Shown: positions 35,113-44,270 of the stretch, in pieces
Layout: each line of letters starts with the position of its first letter
Position numbering within the stretch: the stretch's first letter is position 1
From: DATAPD01 sp036265385
GTDB taxonomy: Bacteria; Acidobacteriota; Terriglobia; Terriglobales; Acidobacteriaceae
Direction of reading: 5' to 3'
Assembly: GCA_036265385.1 (NCBI GenBank)
Contig: DATAPD010000053.1
Coordinates: 1 to 51,600 of the forward strand
Length of the DNA: 51,600 bases
The notes under the pieces: model-generated
Seen by the model: the letters and a program-made list of their open reading frames with translations, nothing else
Databases searched by the model: none
Told to the model about the DNA's origin: nothing
Translations under genes and position numbers: made by a program

Positions 35113-35188
35113 GCCGACGTAGCTCAGTTGGTAGAGCAGCCGATTCGTAATCGGCAGGTCACCAGTTCAAGTCTGGTCGTCGGCTCCA
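35113..35188 (+). tRNA. tRNA-Thr (anticodon CGT)
   Basis: A complete 76-base tRNA with the CCA end encoded. The acceptor stem is GCCGACG/CGTCGGC. The D arm contains AGCTCAGTTGGTAGAGC, the anticodon stem GCCGA/TCGGC holds loop TTCGTAA with anticodon CGT, and the T arm is CCAG-TTCAAGT-CTGG. It reads ACG codons. It ends 27 bases before the convergent kdpC stop. Confidence 0.97.
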
Positions 35189-35215
35189 GTCTCAACCAAC
35201 CTCGATACTTGGAAT

Positions 35216-35836
35216 TCAATTCCCTCCGTACATCTGGGCTAAATTTGTATTCAGCGAAGGCTGTTGCTTCTTGGGGAATCGCTCATCCAATTCAAGGTTC
35301 AACTCGAGGACATTGACGCGGGGTTCGCCAAGAAAGCCGAGCTGACGCCCTTCGGTGTGCGCCTGAACCAGCGCACGCAGTTGATCCGTGGTGGTCCCGC
35401 GTTCTTTTGCAACACGAGCCAGCTGGAACTCTGCCGCCGCAGGTGTGATGTGCGGGTCGAGTCCCGATGCCGAAGCTGAGACCAAATCGATCGGTACAAG
35501 TGCTCTGCGATCATCGTTTTGAGCCTTCGTAACATCATCCTTCACTCGATCGATTAATTTCTGGTTTGTCGGGCCAAGCTGTGAGCCATTGCTATTCATC
35601 GGATCGTATCCCGCTCCAGCAAACGAAGGCCTCGGATGGAAATACCCAGGGCTAGTGAAACCCTGGGCGATGATGCTCGAACCGATAATTTTTCCATCTT
35701 TTTGGATGAGTTGACCATTCGCTTGCTTCGGAAAAATCGATTGCGCGAGGCCGGTGACGAGCAGAGGATAAATAATTCCTAACAGGATGGTCGTCGCAAC
35801 CGTCATCAGAATCGCTGTGATCAGGTTCTTCTTCAT
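35216..35836 (-). CDS. kdpC: Potassium-transporting ATPase subunit C
   Basis: A 206-residue subunit with one N-terminal membrane helix (about 8-30) and a periplasmic domain. In the KdpFABC complex it stabilises the assembly and helps couple ATP use to potassium entry. Family landmarks include GSSIIAQGFTSPGYFHPRPS near residue 52 and VNVLELNLELDERF near the C-terminus. It is the last gene of the kdp block, 11 bases after kdpB, and is convergent with tRNA-Thr. Confidence 0.95.
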   Translation of the reverse strand: MKKNLITAILMTVATTILLGIIYPLLVTGLAQSIFPKQANGQLIQKDGKIIGSSIIAQGFTSPGYFHPRPSFAGAGYDPMNSNGSQLGPTNQKLIDRVKDDVTKAQNDDRRALVPIDLVSASASGLDPHITPAAAEFQLARVAKERGTTTDQLRALVQAHTEGRQLGFLGEPRVNVLELNLELDERFPKKQQPSLNTNLAQMYGGN

Positions 35837-35847
35837 GGCAATTTCCT

Positions 35848-37944
35848 TTACGCAAGCCCGATATGCGTAATCAGGATGTCAATCATCTTGATTCCGAGGA
35901 AGGGCACAATGATGCCGCCCACGCCGTAAATCCAGAGATTGTTACGCAGCAGCGCTGCAGCCGACATCGGACGATACTTCACGCCACGCAGGGCAAGCGG
36001 AATCAGCGCGATGATGATCAACGCGTTGAAGATAACAGCCGACAAGATTGCGGACTGTGGTGTCCGCAGGTGCATGATGTTCAGTACATTCAGCACGGGG
36101 AAGGTTGCCGCGAACATTGCCGGAATGATCGCGAAGTACTTGGCGACATCATTGGCGATCGAGAATGTTGTCAACGCGCCACGCGTCATCAACAACTGCT
36201 TGCCGATTTCGACGATCTCGATCAGTTTCGTCGGATTGGAGTCGAGGTCGACCATGTTTCCGGCTTCTTTCGCGGCCTGGGTGCCGGTGTTCATCGCAAC
36301 ACCCACATCGGCCTGAGCAAGCGCGGGAGCGTCGTTCGTGCCGTCTCCGGTCATAGCGACTAATTTGCCCTCTGCCTGCTCCTTTTTAATCAGATCCATT
36401 TTGTCTTTTGGCGTCGCTTGGGCCAGGAAGTCGTCCACTCCTGCTTCTCGAGCAATGGCTGCGGCAGTGAGTGGGTTATCCCCCGTGATCATCACCGTGC
36501 GAATACCGATTGCCCGTAATTGATTGAAGCGCTCTCTCATTCCACCCTTTACGATATCTTTCAACTCAATCACGCCCAATGCGCCACGGCTTCGTTCTGC
36601 GACGACGAGAGGAGTCGCCCCCGACCTGGCAATTTGGTCCACTAGCGTCCGGATTTCGTCTGGCAGTCGATGACCGTTTTGAGCCACGTAATTTGCGATT
36701 GCATCTGTGGCACCCTTGCGAATCTCAAAGCCATTCAAGTCCACGCCGGACATTCGGGTCTGAGCACTGAAAGGCACAAACTTCAGCTCATGCGACCCAA
36801 ACGCCCTTCCGCGCAATCCGTATTGCTGTTTCGCGAGAACCACAATGGAACGCCCTTCTGGAGTTTCATCAGGAAGGGACGACAACTGTGCCGCATCCGC
36901 GAGCTCTTGTTCAGTTACGCCCGAAGCAGGAATGAAGCGAGACGCCTGACGGTTGCCTAGCGTGATCGTGCCGGTCTTATCGAGCAGGAGCGTATTGACG
37001 TCACCGGAAGCTTCCACAGCTCGGCCCGACATCGCGAGAACGTTGTGCTGCACTAAACGGTCCATCCCAGCAATCCCAATCGCGGAGAGCAGTCCGCCGA
37101 TGGTGGTTGGGATCAAACAAACCAGTAGGGATACCAAAACGAATACGGTTTGCGGGCTGCCAGAGTAGATTGCGAAAGGCTGCAGAGTAACGACCGCTAA
37201 TAGAAAGATGATGGTCAGCCCGGAGAGCAGAATGTTGAGAGCAATCTCATTCGGCGTTTTCTGCCGCTCAGCTCCCTCCACGAGAGCAATCATTCGATCA
37301 AGAAAAGTCTCTCCCGGATTTGAGGTGATCTTCACCTTTATGCAATCTGACAAGACACGCGTACCGCCTGTAACTGCTGAACGATCACCGCCAGCTTCGC
37401 GAATCACAGGCGCCGACTCCCCTGTAATTGCCGATTCGTCCACTGAAGCGACACCTTCGACAATTTCGCCATCCGAAGGAATGAATTCGCCAGCCGAAAC
37501 GAATACCAGGTCTCCGGCCTTCAGCTTGGAACTGGGAACCCGCTCGAGCGTCGCGTCGTCGCCGAGAATACGGTTCGCCATTGTTTCTGAGCGAGCGCGC
37601 CGAAGTGTATCAGCCTGGGCTTTGCCGCGGCCTTCCGCCATGGCTTCTGCAAAATTCGCGAATATAACTGTGAACCACAGCCACAACGTGATCTGCAGAT
37701 TGAACTTGAAAGCCGCGTCGCCTTTGAAGAGCAACGCGGTCGTGATGACGCTTCCGATCTCCACGACGAACATGACCGGATTGCCCATCATCTTTCGCGG
37801 ATTCAGTTTCAGGAACGCGTCGACGATCGCGGCCTGAACAATCTTCCACTGCCAGACAGCTTTCTTTGGCGGCTTGTTCGGCGATTGCCCTAGGCGCACG
37901 GTTGCTATGGTCGGCATGGTTGGTGTTTGAGCGGTCGTTGCCAT
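35848..37944 (-). CDS. kdpB: Potassium-transporting ATPase subunit B
   Basis: A 698-residue P-type ATPase, the energising subunit of the Kdp high-affinity potassium pump. D322 in LLLDKTGT is the phosphorylated aspartate. TGES at 174-177 is the actuator loop; its serine is the site of inhibitory phosphorylation in E. coli KdpB. GDGTNDAP marks the P domain. Length and membrane pattern are normal. It lies nine bases after kdpA. Confidence 0.97.
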   Translation of the reverse strand: MATTAQTPTMPTIATVRLGQSPNKPPKKAVWQWKIVQAAIVDAFLKLNPRKMMGNPVMFVVEIGSVITTALLFKGDAAFKFNLQITLWLWFTVIFANFAEAMAEGRGKAQADTLRRARSETMANRILGDDATLERVPSSKLKAGDLVFVSAGEFIPSDGEIVEGVASVDESAITGESAPVIREAGGDRSAVTGGTRVLSDCIKVKITSNPGETFLDRMIALVEGAERQKTPNEIALNILLSGLTIIFLLAVVTLQPFAIYSGSPQTVFVLVSLLVCLIPTTIGGLLSAIGIAGMDRLVQHNVLAMSGRAVEASGDVNTLLLDKTGTITLGNRQASRFIPASGVTEQELADAAQLSSLPDETPEGRSIVVLAKQQYGLRGRAFGSHELKFVPFSAQTRMSGVDLNGFEIRKGATDAIANYVAQNGHRLPDEIRTLVDQIARSGATPLVVAERSRGALGVIELKDIVKGGMRERFNQLRAIGIRTVMITGDNPLTAAAIAREAGVDDFLAQATPKDKMDLIKKEQAEGKLVAMTGDGTNDAPALAQADVGVAMNTGTQAAKEAGNMVDLDSNPTKLIEIVEIGKQLLMTRGALTTFSIANDVAKYFAIIPAMFAATFPVLNVLNIMHLRTPQSAILSAVIFNALIIIALIPLALRGVKYRPMSAAALLRNNLWIYGVGGIIVPFLGIKMIDILITHIGLA

Positions 37945-37953
37945 AAGACTCCT

Positions 37954-39750
37954 CTAGAACGTCTTGCCCGCGGCCATGAGCAGATGCTCGAGAATCGGAC
38001 CCAAGCTCAATGCGGGGAAGAATGTGAGCGCGCCAACGATCAAGATCACGCCGATCAGAAGCACCGTGAACAATGGAGTGGTCACTGGGAATGTTCCCAG
38101 AGAGGGCGGAACGTATTTCTTACCGGCGAGATTGCCGGCGATCGCGAGCATGGGAATGATCATCAAGAAACGTCCGGCGAGCATCGTGAGCGCGATCATG
38201 GTGTCGTACCAGGGGGTATTCACGGTCAACCCGCCAAAAGCCGAACCATTGTTTCCGGCCCCCGAAGTGAATGCGTACAGCATTTCGCCCAACCCGTGCG
38301 GACCCGGATTGGAAATGCTTGAAGTTCCAAAGCCGTGGACACTCGAAACGGCAGTAAACGCCAGAATGACGAGCGGAAAGACGAGCACTACTAGCATCGC
38401 CATCTTCACGTCGTATGCCTCGATTTTTTTTCCGAGATATTCCGGCGTGCGTCCGACCATCAGTCCCGCGATAAAGACGGCTAATACGACGTAAATCAGC
38501 ATTCCGTACATGCCTGCGCCAACTCCGCCAAAGATAACTTCACTCAGCATGATGTTTACGAGCGGAACCATGCCGCCGAGTGGAGTAAACGAATCGTGCC
38601 AGCCGTTGATCGCACCACAACTGGCATCTGTGGTCACGGTTGCCCATAGCGCTGTGTTCGCGATACCGAAGCGGACTTCTTTCCCCTCCATATTCCCGCC
38701 GGCTTGCAGGGCCGTGGCTTGCTGGTTTGTGCCAGCCAAGAGTGGATTGCCGCGTGCTTCCGCCCAGTACGCAACCATCGCGCCCGCAAGAAACAGGATT
38801 GCCATCGCCGACCACACTGCCCAGCCGTGCGCTTGCGATCCAGTCATGCGTCCAAGGGTGTATGTAAGTCCCGCCCCTGTTGAGAAAATCGCAACCAGCT
38901 CAATAAGGTTCGACAAAGGTGTGGGATTTTCGAATGGGTGAGCGCTGTTGGCGTTGAAAAAGCCACCGCCGTTGGTTCCGAATTCTTTGATAATTTCCTG
39001 CGAGGCGACCGGACCTTGAGCGATGGTCTGGTCGGTGACAATATCCATGACAGGTTTTCCCTGCCCATCAACAACAGTTTTTCCGCCCGCAACTTTCTGA
39101 ATCTGCATAGGCTCGACAAGCTTCACGGTGTCGTAAGGCCGCAGATTCTGAACAACGCCCTGAGAAACCAGAATGAGCCCACCAACGATGCAGAACGGCA
39201 ACAGAACCCAGAGGCTCGCTCGCACAAGATCCACCCAGAAATTTCCGATAGTCTGCATCTGGCGCCGAGCGATTCCGCGGATAAAGGCAATCGCGAGCGC
39301 TATGCCAACGGCCGCGGACACAAAGTTGTGATAAGCGAGTCCCGCCATTTGGGTGAAGTAGCTCATGGTGTTTTCACCCGAATAGGCCTGCCAATTCGTG
39401 TTGGTCGTGAATGATGCCGCCGTGTTGAAAGCAACGTGCGCCGGGTTTACAGCGCCGAACCTCTGTGGATTTAATGGAAGATATCCCTGCAGTCGCTGCA
39501 TCAGGTACAGCACAATCATCGAGACCACGCTGAATAGCAGCATCGCGATTGCATACTCTGTCCAACGCATCTCGTGATCTTCATCGACACCTGTTACCCG
39601 ATAGAGCAGGCGCTCAATCGGCCTGAGCAGCGGATCCATAAAGGTCTTCTCGCGATTGAACACGCGTGTGATGAAGATGCCCATCGGCTTGGTCACGAGA
39701 AACACGAGCGAGAGAAAAAAGAGGATTTGCAGCCATCCGTTGACAGTCAT
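37954..39750 (-). CDS. kdpA: Potassium-transporting ATPase subunit A
   Basis: A 598-residue, multi-membrane-span subunit of the KtrB/TrkH superfamily that forms the selectivity filter and potassium pathway of Kdp. Filter-like glycine segments include TNTNWQAYSG, GTNGGGFFN and TSGAGNNGSAF, in the usual order. It begins one base after the kdpF stop, so translation is tightly linked. Length is close to the usual 560-600. Confidence 0.97.
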   Translation of the reverse strand: MTVNGWLQILFFLSLVFLVTKPMGIFITRVFNREKTFMDPLLRPIERLLYRVTGVDEDHEMRWTEYAIAMLLFSVVSMIVLYLMQRLQGYLPLNPQRFGAVNPAHVAFNTAASFTTNTNWQAYSGENTMSYFTQMAGLAYHNFVSAAVGIALAIAFIRGIARRQMQTIGNFWVDLVRASLWVLLPFCIVGGLILVSQGVVQNLRPYDTVKLVEPMQIQKVAGGKTVVDGQGKPVMDIVTDQTIAQGPVASQEIIKEFGTNGGGFFNANSAHPFENPTPLSNLIELVAIFSTGAGLTYTLGRMTGSQAHGWAVWSAMAILFLAGAMVAYWAEARGNPLLAGTNQQATALQAGGNMEGKEVRFGIANTALWATVTTDASCGAINGWHDSFTPLGGMVPLVNIMLSEVIFGGVGAGMYGMLIYVVLAVFIAGLMVGRTPEYLGKKIEAYDVKMAMLVVLVFPLVILAFTAVSSVHGFGTSSISNPGPHGLGEMLYAFTSGAGNNGSAFGGLTVNTPWYDTMIALTMLAGRFLMIIPMLAIAGNLAGKKYVPPSLGTFPVTTPLFTVLLIGVILIVGALTFFPALSLGPILEHLLMAAGKTF

Positions 39751-39751
39751 C

Positions 39752-39841
39752 TCAGAACTTCTCCGGGCGGAGCAGTGCGTAAAAGAGATAAACAGCCGTA
39801 AGCGCGCTAACGGCGAGCATGATCATTGATTCCACGCTCAT
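39752..39841 (-). CDS. kdpF: KdpF micro-subunit
   Basis: A 29-residue single-span peptide, MSVESMIMLAVSALTAVYLF followed by YALLRPEKF. The LLRPEKF end is the hallmark of KdpF, the small lipid-like stabilising subunit of the Kdp complex. AGGAG lies eight bases before its ATG and overlaps the stop codon of the micro-ORF upstream, which argues for coupled translation. It is followed one base later by kdpA. Confidence 0.92.
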   Translation of the reverse strand: MSVESMIMLAVSALTAVYLFYALLRPEKF

Positions 39842-39852
39842 ATTTGGTTCTC

Positions 39853-39939
39853 CTACTTCACTCGCTCACAGAAATGCACGTACGCGATCGAGAGCGCGAA
39901 GAATGCGATCGTTACGGCGATCCAAAGAATGTCCTGCAT
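39853..39939 (-). CDS. 28-residue membrane micro-ORF upstream of kdpF
   Basis: Predicted peptide of 28 residues beginning MQDILWIAVTIAFFALSIAY and ending VHFCERVK: one hydrophobic helix with a basic C-terminal end. The ribosome-binding site GGGAG lies six to seven bases before its ATG. Its TAG stop overlaps the AGGAG that drives kdpF 11 bases on. I recall short peptides of this kind upstream of kdpF in other bacteria, usually unannotated, but cannot check that here. It probably joins or assists the Kdp complex. Confidence 0.7.
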   Translation of the reverse strand: MQDILWIAVTIAFFALSIAYVHFCERVK

Positions 39940-39968
39940 GGCTAACTCCCGATGACCTCGATCCAAAG

Positions 39969-41645
39969 TCAGAACTTCACTAGGATCGCCATCGTGGCGC
40001 GATCCTCGGTATGTCTCAAATCTGGAAACCATCCCACAACAGGCGATCCCGGTATTCCCTGGTTCCCGCCTGGAGGTGTCACTCCGCCTGGACCCGAGAA
40101 GTAAGGAACATTTGCGTGGCGGTGATTGAATTCCCAGCGGAACGTAATGTATTGGCTAGGCATGTAATCGTAGGTTCCGGACATGTCCCACGCCTTGAAC
40201 GGGTCTCCGGGGTTTTCGGTGAAATAGCCCGTGCCACTGGTTGCGGTAGCTCCATTAATCGGCGGGAGCAGCACAAGATAGCGGCCCGGGTTGTTGATCT
40301 TGCCGCCGCCTAACGTGAATGCGTGCCGGTCCTTATAGAACCACCAACGGTTGTAGAGCATGAACCCGAGGAAGCTCTGCTTGTAAGCGATGATGTTCCC
40401 CGCAACATCCTTCGTATTTGTGGTACAGGCCACACCGCCGCCGGATTCGCAGCCCGCATCTCCAGTGAGGCTGAAAGCGATCTTGGTCAGAACTCTTTCG
40501 GGATGATCGTAGTACTTGATCTGCACGCTATCGTCGGTGTGATAACGCGTGCGGTTCGGAATCCCAACCGCATCAGCACCAACGCCATAATTGTTCGTGA
40601 TAATTGAGAGCCACGGAGTTGGTCGCCACAGAATCTGACCGCCTAGTCCCAGGCGTCCATTGGGCCGCGCATAAGTTTGCCATCCGTTAATAATCCACGG
40701 CTCGATCTTCAGCTTCTCAGTCGGAAAGATTTGAATTCGCATCCCGGTGAAAAACCATGGCGTGTTCGAGGAGACATAAGAGGGTTGATACGCCCAGTTA
40801 TCGAACTGATAGAAGCTGAACAGACCTACATAAGAAAGAAACATTCCCGCATCAACATTGATTCCGTGCAGTTTGTCGAAGTGATAGCCGCCATAGGCCT
40901 CGTTCAGATAGCGATAAGCATTGTCCAATTGCCACTGACCGCGGGAATAGCTGGCATCGTTACGCGGCGTTGCAGTGGAATAGAGACCTAGCTGGCTGAA
41001 AACTCGCGCACGCACGTGATCGTAGTGAAAGTCTCCACCCACGCCGAGGTGCGTGAGGCTGATTTCGTTCGAACGAAACACCTCGCTCGAGCCTCCGATC
41101 GTGTCGTCTTTCGGATGATTAAAGTCGTAGTGATACGCGACATCCGCTCTGATTTCAGGCGTGAAGAACTTGCTATCAAAAGCCGGTGTTTGAGTGCGTG
41201 GATTACCGTTTAACCACGTCCAATCCGCGAATGCGAACGGCTCGGCTTTAGCGGGCTTGGTTTGGGCCGCGCGGGATTCGGCCTGCATTAAAGGTCTGGT
41301 CGATGGTACCGAACCCTCAACAAACTGGTGCGCTTGGGCAGAGTTCCCGACAACGCCAGTCGCAGAGCTGCCAGCATTTCGCTGCTTCAACTCAAACTCG
41401 AGTTGTTGAATGCGCTCGCGCATCCTCTCGAGTTCCTGAATGATTTGCGCGTCCGTGTCAGCAGCTGAAGTCACGCTCGTGGACGGCTGTTGTACTGTGC
41501 TTTCACACCGAAGATCGTGGCCCGTACTTTCCGTCACCACTGTTTGTGGAAAAGCGAAAGGGGCCGCAAGCAGGGTCATGTAGGCGCCGATTAAGCAATG
41601 TCTCTTTACTAGTGAGATTTGCTTCGTTTCGTTCATGCGCGCCAT
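39969..41645 (-). CDS. Porin-like outer-membrane protein at head of kdp block
   Basis: A 558-residue exported protein: signal peptide (about 10-35), a short coiled coil rich in Glu, Arg and Gln (about 66-90), then a long series of amphipathic strands ending in a C-terminal aromatic-hydrophobic strand (MAILVKF), typical of a porin barrel with a periplasmic trimerisation coil. The frame is open to a GTG at 41672; the ATG at 41645 or at 41636 (better-spaced AAAGG) are alternatives. It lies 29 bases before the micro-ORF on the same strand, so it may be the first gene of the kdp transcript. Likely job is ion passage across the outer membrane (inference). Confidence 0.78.
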   Translation of the reverse strand: MARMNETKQISLVKRHCLIGAYMTLLAAPFAFPQTVVTESTGHDLRCESTVQQPSTSVTSAADTDAQIIQELERMRERIQQLEFELKQRNAGSSATGVVGNSAQAHQFVEGSVPSTRPLMQAESRAAQTKPAKAEPFAFADWTWLNGNPRTQTPAFDSKFFTPEIRADVAYHYDFNHPKDDTIGGSSEVFRSNEISLTHLGVGGDFHYDHVRARVFSQLGLYSTATPRNDASYSRGQWQLDNAYRYLNEAYGGYHFDKLHGINVDAGMFLSYVGLFSFYQFDNWAYQPSYVSSNTPWFFTGMRIQIFPTEKLKIEPWIINGWQTYARPNGRLGLGGQILWRPTPWLSIITNNYGVGADAVGIPNRTRYHTDDSVQIKYYDHPERVLTKIAFSLTGDAGCESGGGVACTTNTKDVAGNIIAYKQSFLGFMLYNRWWFYKDRHAFTLGGGKINNPGRYLVLLPPINGATATSGTGYFTENPGDPFKAWDMSGTYDYMPSQYITFRWEFNHRHANVPYFSGPGGVTPPGGNQGIPGSPVVGWFPDLRHTEDRATMAILVKF

Positions 41646-41688
41646 ACCTTTAGACAAACCCTTGACCAACACTGATTGAAAATCGCGC

Positions 41689-41732
41689 GGCGTAAAAGTT
41701 GTCTAAAGAATGCGTAAAAGGTTTATAAAGAG
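41689..41732. promoter_or_regulatory. Four 11-bp phased repeats, candidate response-regulator operator
   Basis: Four consecutive 11-mers, GGCGTAAAAGT, TGTCTAAAGAA, TGCGTAAAAGG and TTTATAAAGAG, all carry TAAA at positions 5-8. The spacing of one helical turn is what OmpR/PhoB-family regulators such as KdpE bind as direct repeats. The block lies 44 bases upstream of the porin ATG, in the 212-base gap shared with the divergent aldo/keto reductase gene, so either could be the target. Confidence 0.55.
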
Positions 41733-41857
41733 ACCGGCGTAGGGATTCGAATAAGACTCGTTTTCAAATCGAACAAATTCGGCGCTGAACCTACAACTCC
41801 AACGACCTGCGATCATGTCTAAACGCAAACTGTCCTTACGCCTTTCCTGGAGGAACC

Positions 41858-42844
41858 ATGCAAAAACGTAAACTCGGCAATCATTTGGAAGTCTCCGCCC
41901 TCGGACTCGGCTGCATGGGATTGAGCTCTGGTTATGGTCCGCCTGCTGATAAGCAAGAGGGAATCCAGCTTATTCGAGCGGCTGTCGAACGCGGTGTGAC
42001 GTTCTTCGATACCGCTGAAGCGTATGGCCCATTCGTTAACGAAGAACTCGTAGGCGAGGCGCTTGCGCCGTTCCGCGCTAAAGTGGCTATCGCTACCAAG
42101 TTCGGATTTAAGATCGACGCAACCGGCAAGCAAGCCGGCCTGGATAGTCGTCCCGAACACATCAAGCAAGTTGCCGAGGCCTCGCTCAAGCGCCTGCGGA
42201 CCGATGTGATTGACCTTTTCTATCAACATCGAGTTGACCCGGATGTGCCGATCGAAGAAGTAGCTGGAGCGGTGAAAGAACTTATCCAGCAAGGTAAAGT
42301 GAAGCACTTCGGATTATCCGAGGCAGGAGTCAAAACAATCCGTCGTGCACACGCAGTTCAACCCGTCACTGCACTCCAAAACGAATATTCGCTCTGGTGG
42401 AGGGAACCTGAAAATGAGGTATTTCCCACACTCGAGGAGCTCGGGATCGGTTTTGTACCCTTTAGTCCACTTGGCCGCGGTTTCCTGACTGGAAAAATCA
42501 ACGAGGAGACAAAATTCGAGAAAAACGATTTTCGCAACAAGGTTCCTCGGTTCACGGCGGAGAACCGGAAGGCAAATCAGACTCTGGTGGACCTTCTGAG
42601 TAAATTCGCCCAGCAAAAGAAAGCGACGCCCGCTCAGATCGCGCTGGCTTGGCTCCTTGCCCGCAAGCCCTGGATCGTACCAATCCCCGGCACCACCAAA
42701 GTACATCGTTTGGAAGAAAACCTCGGAGCACTCAACGTGGAACTCTCGCCGGACGATCTTCGCGACTTGGAAGGCGCAACCTCAAAGATTCCAGTTCAAG
42801 GTGCACGATATACGGAGGAATTACAAAAACTCGTAGGTCGGTGA
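41858..42844 (+). CDS. Aldo/keto reductase
   Basis: A 328-residue NADPH-dependent oxidoreductase with the (beta/alpha)8 barrel of the AKR superfamily. The catalytic tetrad is D51, Y56, K81 and H124 (FFDTAEAYG, TKFGF, FYQHRVDP). The C-terminal cofactor segment IPGTTKVHRLEEN is typical of the AKR13-like subgroup that reduces aldehydes. The ATG at 41858 has GGAGGA seven bases upstream (CTGGAGGAACC). Substrate unknown; it is divergent from the porin/kdp block. Confidence 0.94.
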   Translation: MQKRKLGNHLEVSALGLGCMGLSSGYGPPADKQEGIQLIRAAVERGVTFFDTAEAYGPFVNEELVGEALAPFRAKVAIATKFGFKIDATGKQAGLDSRPEHIKQVAEASLKRLRTDVIDLFYQHRVDPDVPIEEVAGAVKELIQQGKVKHFGLSEAGVKTIRRAHAVQPVTALQNEYSLWWREPENEVFPTLEELGIGFVPFSPLGRGFLTGKINEETKFEKNDFRNKVPRFTAENRKANQTLVDLLSKFAQQKKATPAQIALAWLLARKPWIVPIPGTTKVHRLEENLGALNVELSPDDLRDLEGATSKIPVQGARYTEELQKLVGR

Positions 42845-42956
42845 ACCGTTTTGCAAGACAGTCACGTGCAATCGTGACGGCAATCACTGAAAAGTTTTTC
42901 GCGCGGCCCAAAGTTGAACGTGTCGTTCTACCCTCCGCATACGATTGGAGGTCGCC

Positions 42957-43193
42957 ATGATAAGCCGATGCGCTAATCCAGAGTGCAATGCTGAGTTCAA
43001 AAATATACTTGAAGGTGAGTTGTTCGTAATTCAGTTACCGAATCACGTCCCAAGCTATTATTGGTTATGCCCTCGCTGCGCATCTATTCGGCGCGTAGTG
43101 CATGAGCCCACACTCGGAGTGCAAGTTGTTGCGCGGACAGAACCTCATCCGCACGAACCATGGGGGCTCACGCAATCCGTCGTGAACTACTGA
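42957..43193 (+). CDS. Small zinc-ribbon-like protein
   Basis: A 78-residue protein with two cysteine pairs, C5-x3-C9 (RCANPEC) and C38-x2-C41 (WLCPRC), spaced as in a zinc ribbon, and a Pro/His-rich tail. The ATG at 42957 has a perfect GGAGG (42947-42951) five bases upstream. Function not recognised; such proteins often bind nucleic acid or other proteins. It lies 112 bases after the aldo/keto reductase. Confidence 0.7.
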   Translation: MISRCANPECNAEFKNILEGELFVIQLPNHVPSYYWLCPRCASIRRVVHEPTLGVQVVARTEPHPHEPWGLTQSVVNY

Positions 43194-43214
43194 AACAGCC
43201 TCAGTGAATTCAGA

Positions 43215-44054
43215 TCAGAACGTGTATCCAAAGATCAACCGCATCACAGGCGCGGGCTTTGAATACAAGCTTGTCTTCACCTCGAAGAATGTGCCTTTGC
43301 GAAACTGTAGGCCGCTCAAAATGTTCAGTCCTGTTTCGTAATCGAAGTTGCCGAAGTCGATATCTCGGCCGCCCTGAAAATTCTGATGGATAAAGTTGAG
43401 CGAAGGCCCTCCACCGACATAGGCGGACCATCGGCCATGTCGCGCCGTAACCGGCAGGCGATAAATTGCCTCCAGGTTGAGCGAAATCATGTCCGTGACT
43501 TCTCCCCAGGCAAACTCCGCATTGGGACGAAAAGAAATGTTCGATTTGAAAATCGGTCCGATCTGCGAGTGCACTCCCAACAGGATAAGTTCCGGGTCGA
43601 GACCCACTCCTCCTCTCACCCCGAGGCGCCATTTCCGGACCTGACGGCGAATGTCACGTTCCAGGTCTCTAACTTCAGGTGGTGGCGGTGCTTGTTTTCC
43701 TGCCGGACCCGTCTGCGAAGACGGGGTTGAGGCCGATGCCGTCGTGCTTGCGCCCTCTCCGAGCACCGTCACGGTTGTTGCCATACGAACTCCGGTCTCG
43801 TCGGTCGGAGTGGAGGACACGCTGACCCGCGTACCGGCGGCGAGATTGCGTGGCCTTGTTGTGTATTGATCAAATACAAAAAGCTGATGCCGGTTATCAT
43901 CGGTTCGCACAACGAGAGTATCTCGACTCGAAGACACAACCGTTCCTTCAACGGTATCTTGATTGTTTCCGCTCTGCTGGCAAAAGCCAAACGTCGCGCA
44001 CATGACGAACAGAGTCAACACTACTGCGTGCTTCAATTCACAAAGAGTTCGCAT
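43215..44054 (-). CDS. Exported protein with outer-membrane barrel-like C-terminus
   Basis: A 279-residue protein with a signal peptide (about 1-25). A beta-rich N-terminal segment of about 75 residues (DTVEGTVVSSSRDTLVVRTDD...) resembles an OB-fold. A Ser/Thr/Pro linker follows, then about 140 residues of alternating strands ending in RLIFGYTF, the C-terminal pattern of an outer-membrane barrel. Function unknown. The 216 bases upstream, to the Nramp-like gene's stop, hold nothing I can name. Confidence 0.7.
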   Translation of the reverse strand: MRTLCELKHAVVLTLFVMCATFGFCQQSGNNQDTVEGTVVSSSRDTLVVRTDDNRHQLFVFDQYTTRPRNLAAGTRVSVSSTPTDETGVRMATTVTVLGEGASTTASASTPSSQTGPAGKQAPPPPEVRDLERDIRRQVRKWRLGVRGGVGLDPELILLGVHSQIGPIFKSNISFRPNAEFAWGEVTDMISLNLEAIYRLPVTARHGRWSAYVGGGPSLNFIHQNFQGGRDIDFGNFDYETGLNILSGLQFRKGTFFEVKTSLYSKPAPVMRLIFGYTF

Positions 44055-44270
44055 TGATTATTCCCAGTGAGTAATTGCTGCGGTTGAGTTCAGCAGAGAC
44101 AACAGCCAGATAGAGGATGAGTTCTAAACCGGTCCCAACAGCAACCGTTTAGTGCGATGTTTGATGAACGAGGTTGTATGCGAATGAATAGTTTTCACAT
44201 CTCCAAACTTCACCGCGATCGCGTCGGAAAGGTCACGCGATTGAGCGCCACCAGCTGAGATGAGGGCGGA

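Noticed and set aside
37208..37837. Plus-strand frame of 209 codons
   Set aside because: It is antisense to kdpB, whose family match is unmistakable; the product is Ser/Pro/Arg-rich without domains.
35216..41645. kdpD or kdpE sensor genes beside kdpFABC
   Set aside because: Every gene on both sides was checked and none is a KdpD kinase or response regulator; the DUF4118-type kinase at 2674 is far away and has no USP domain.
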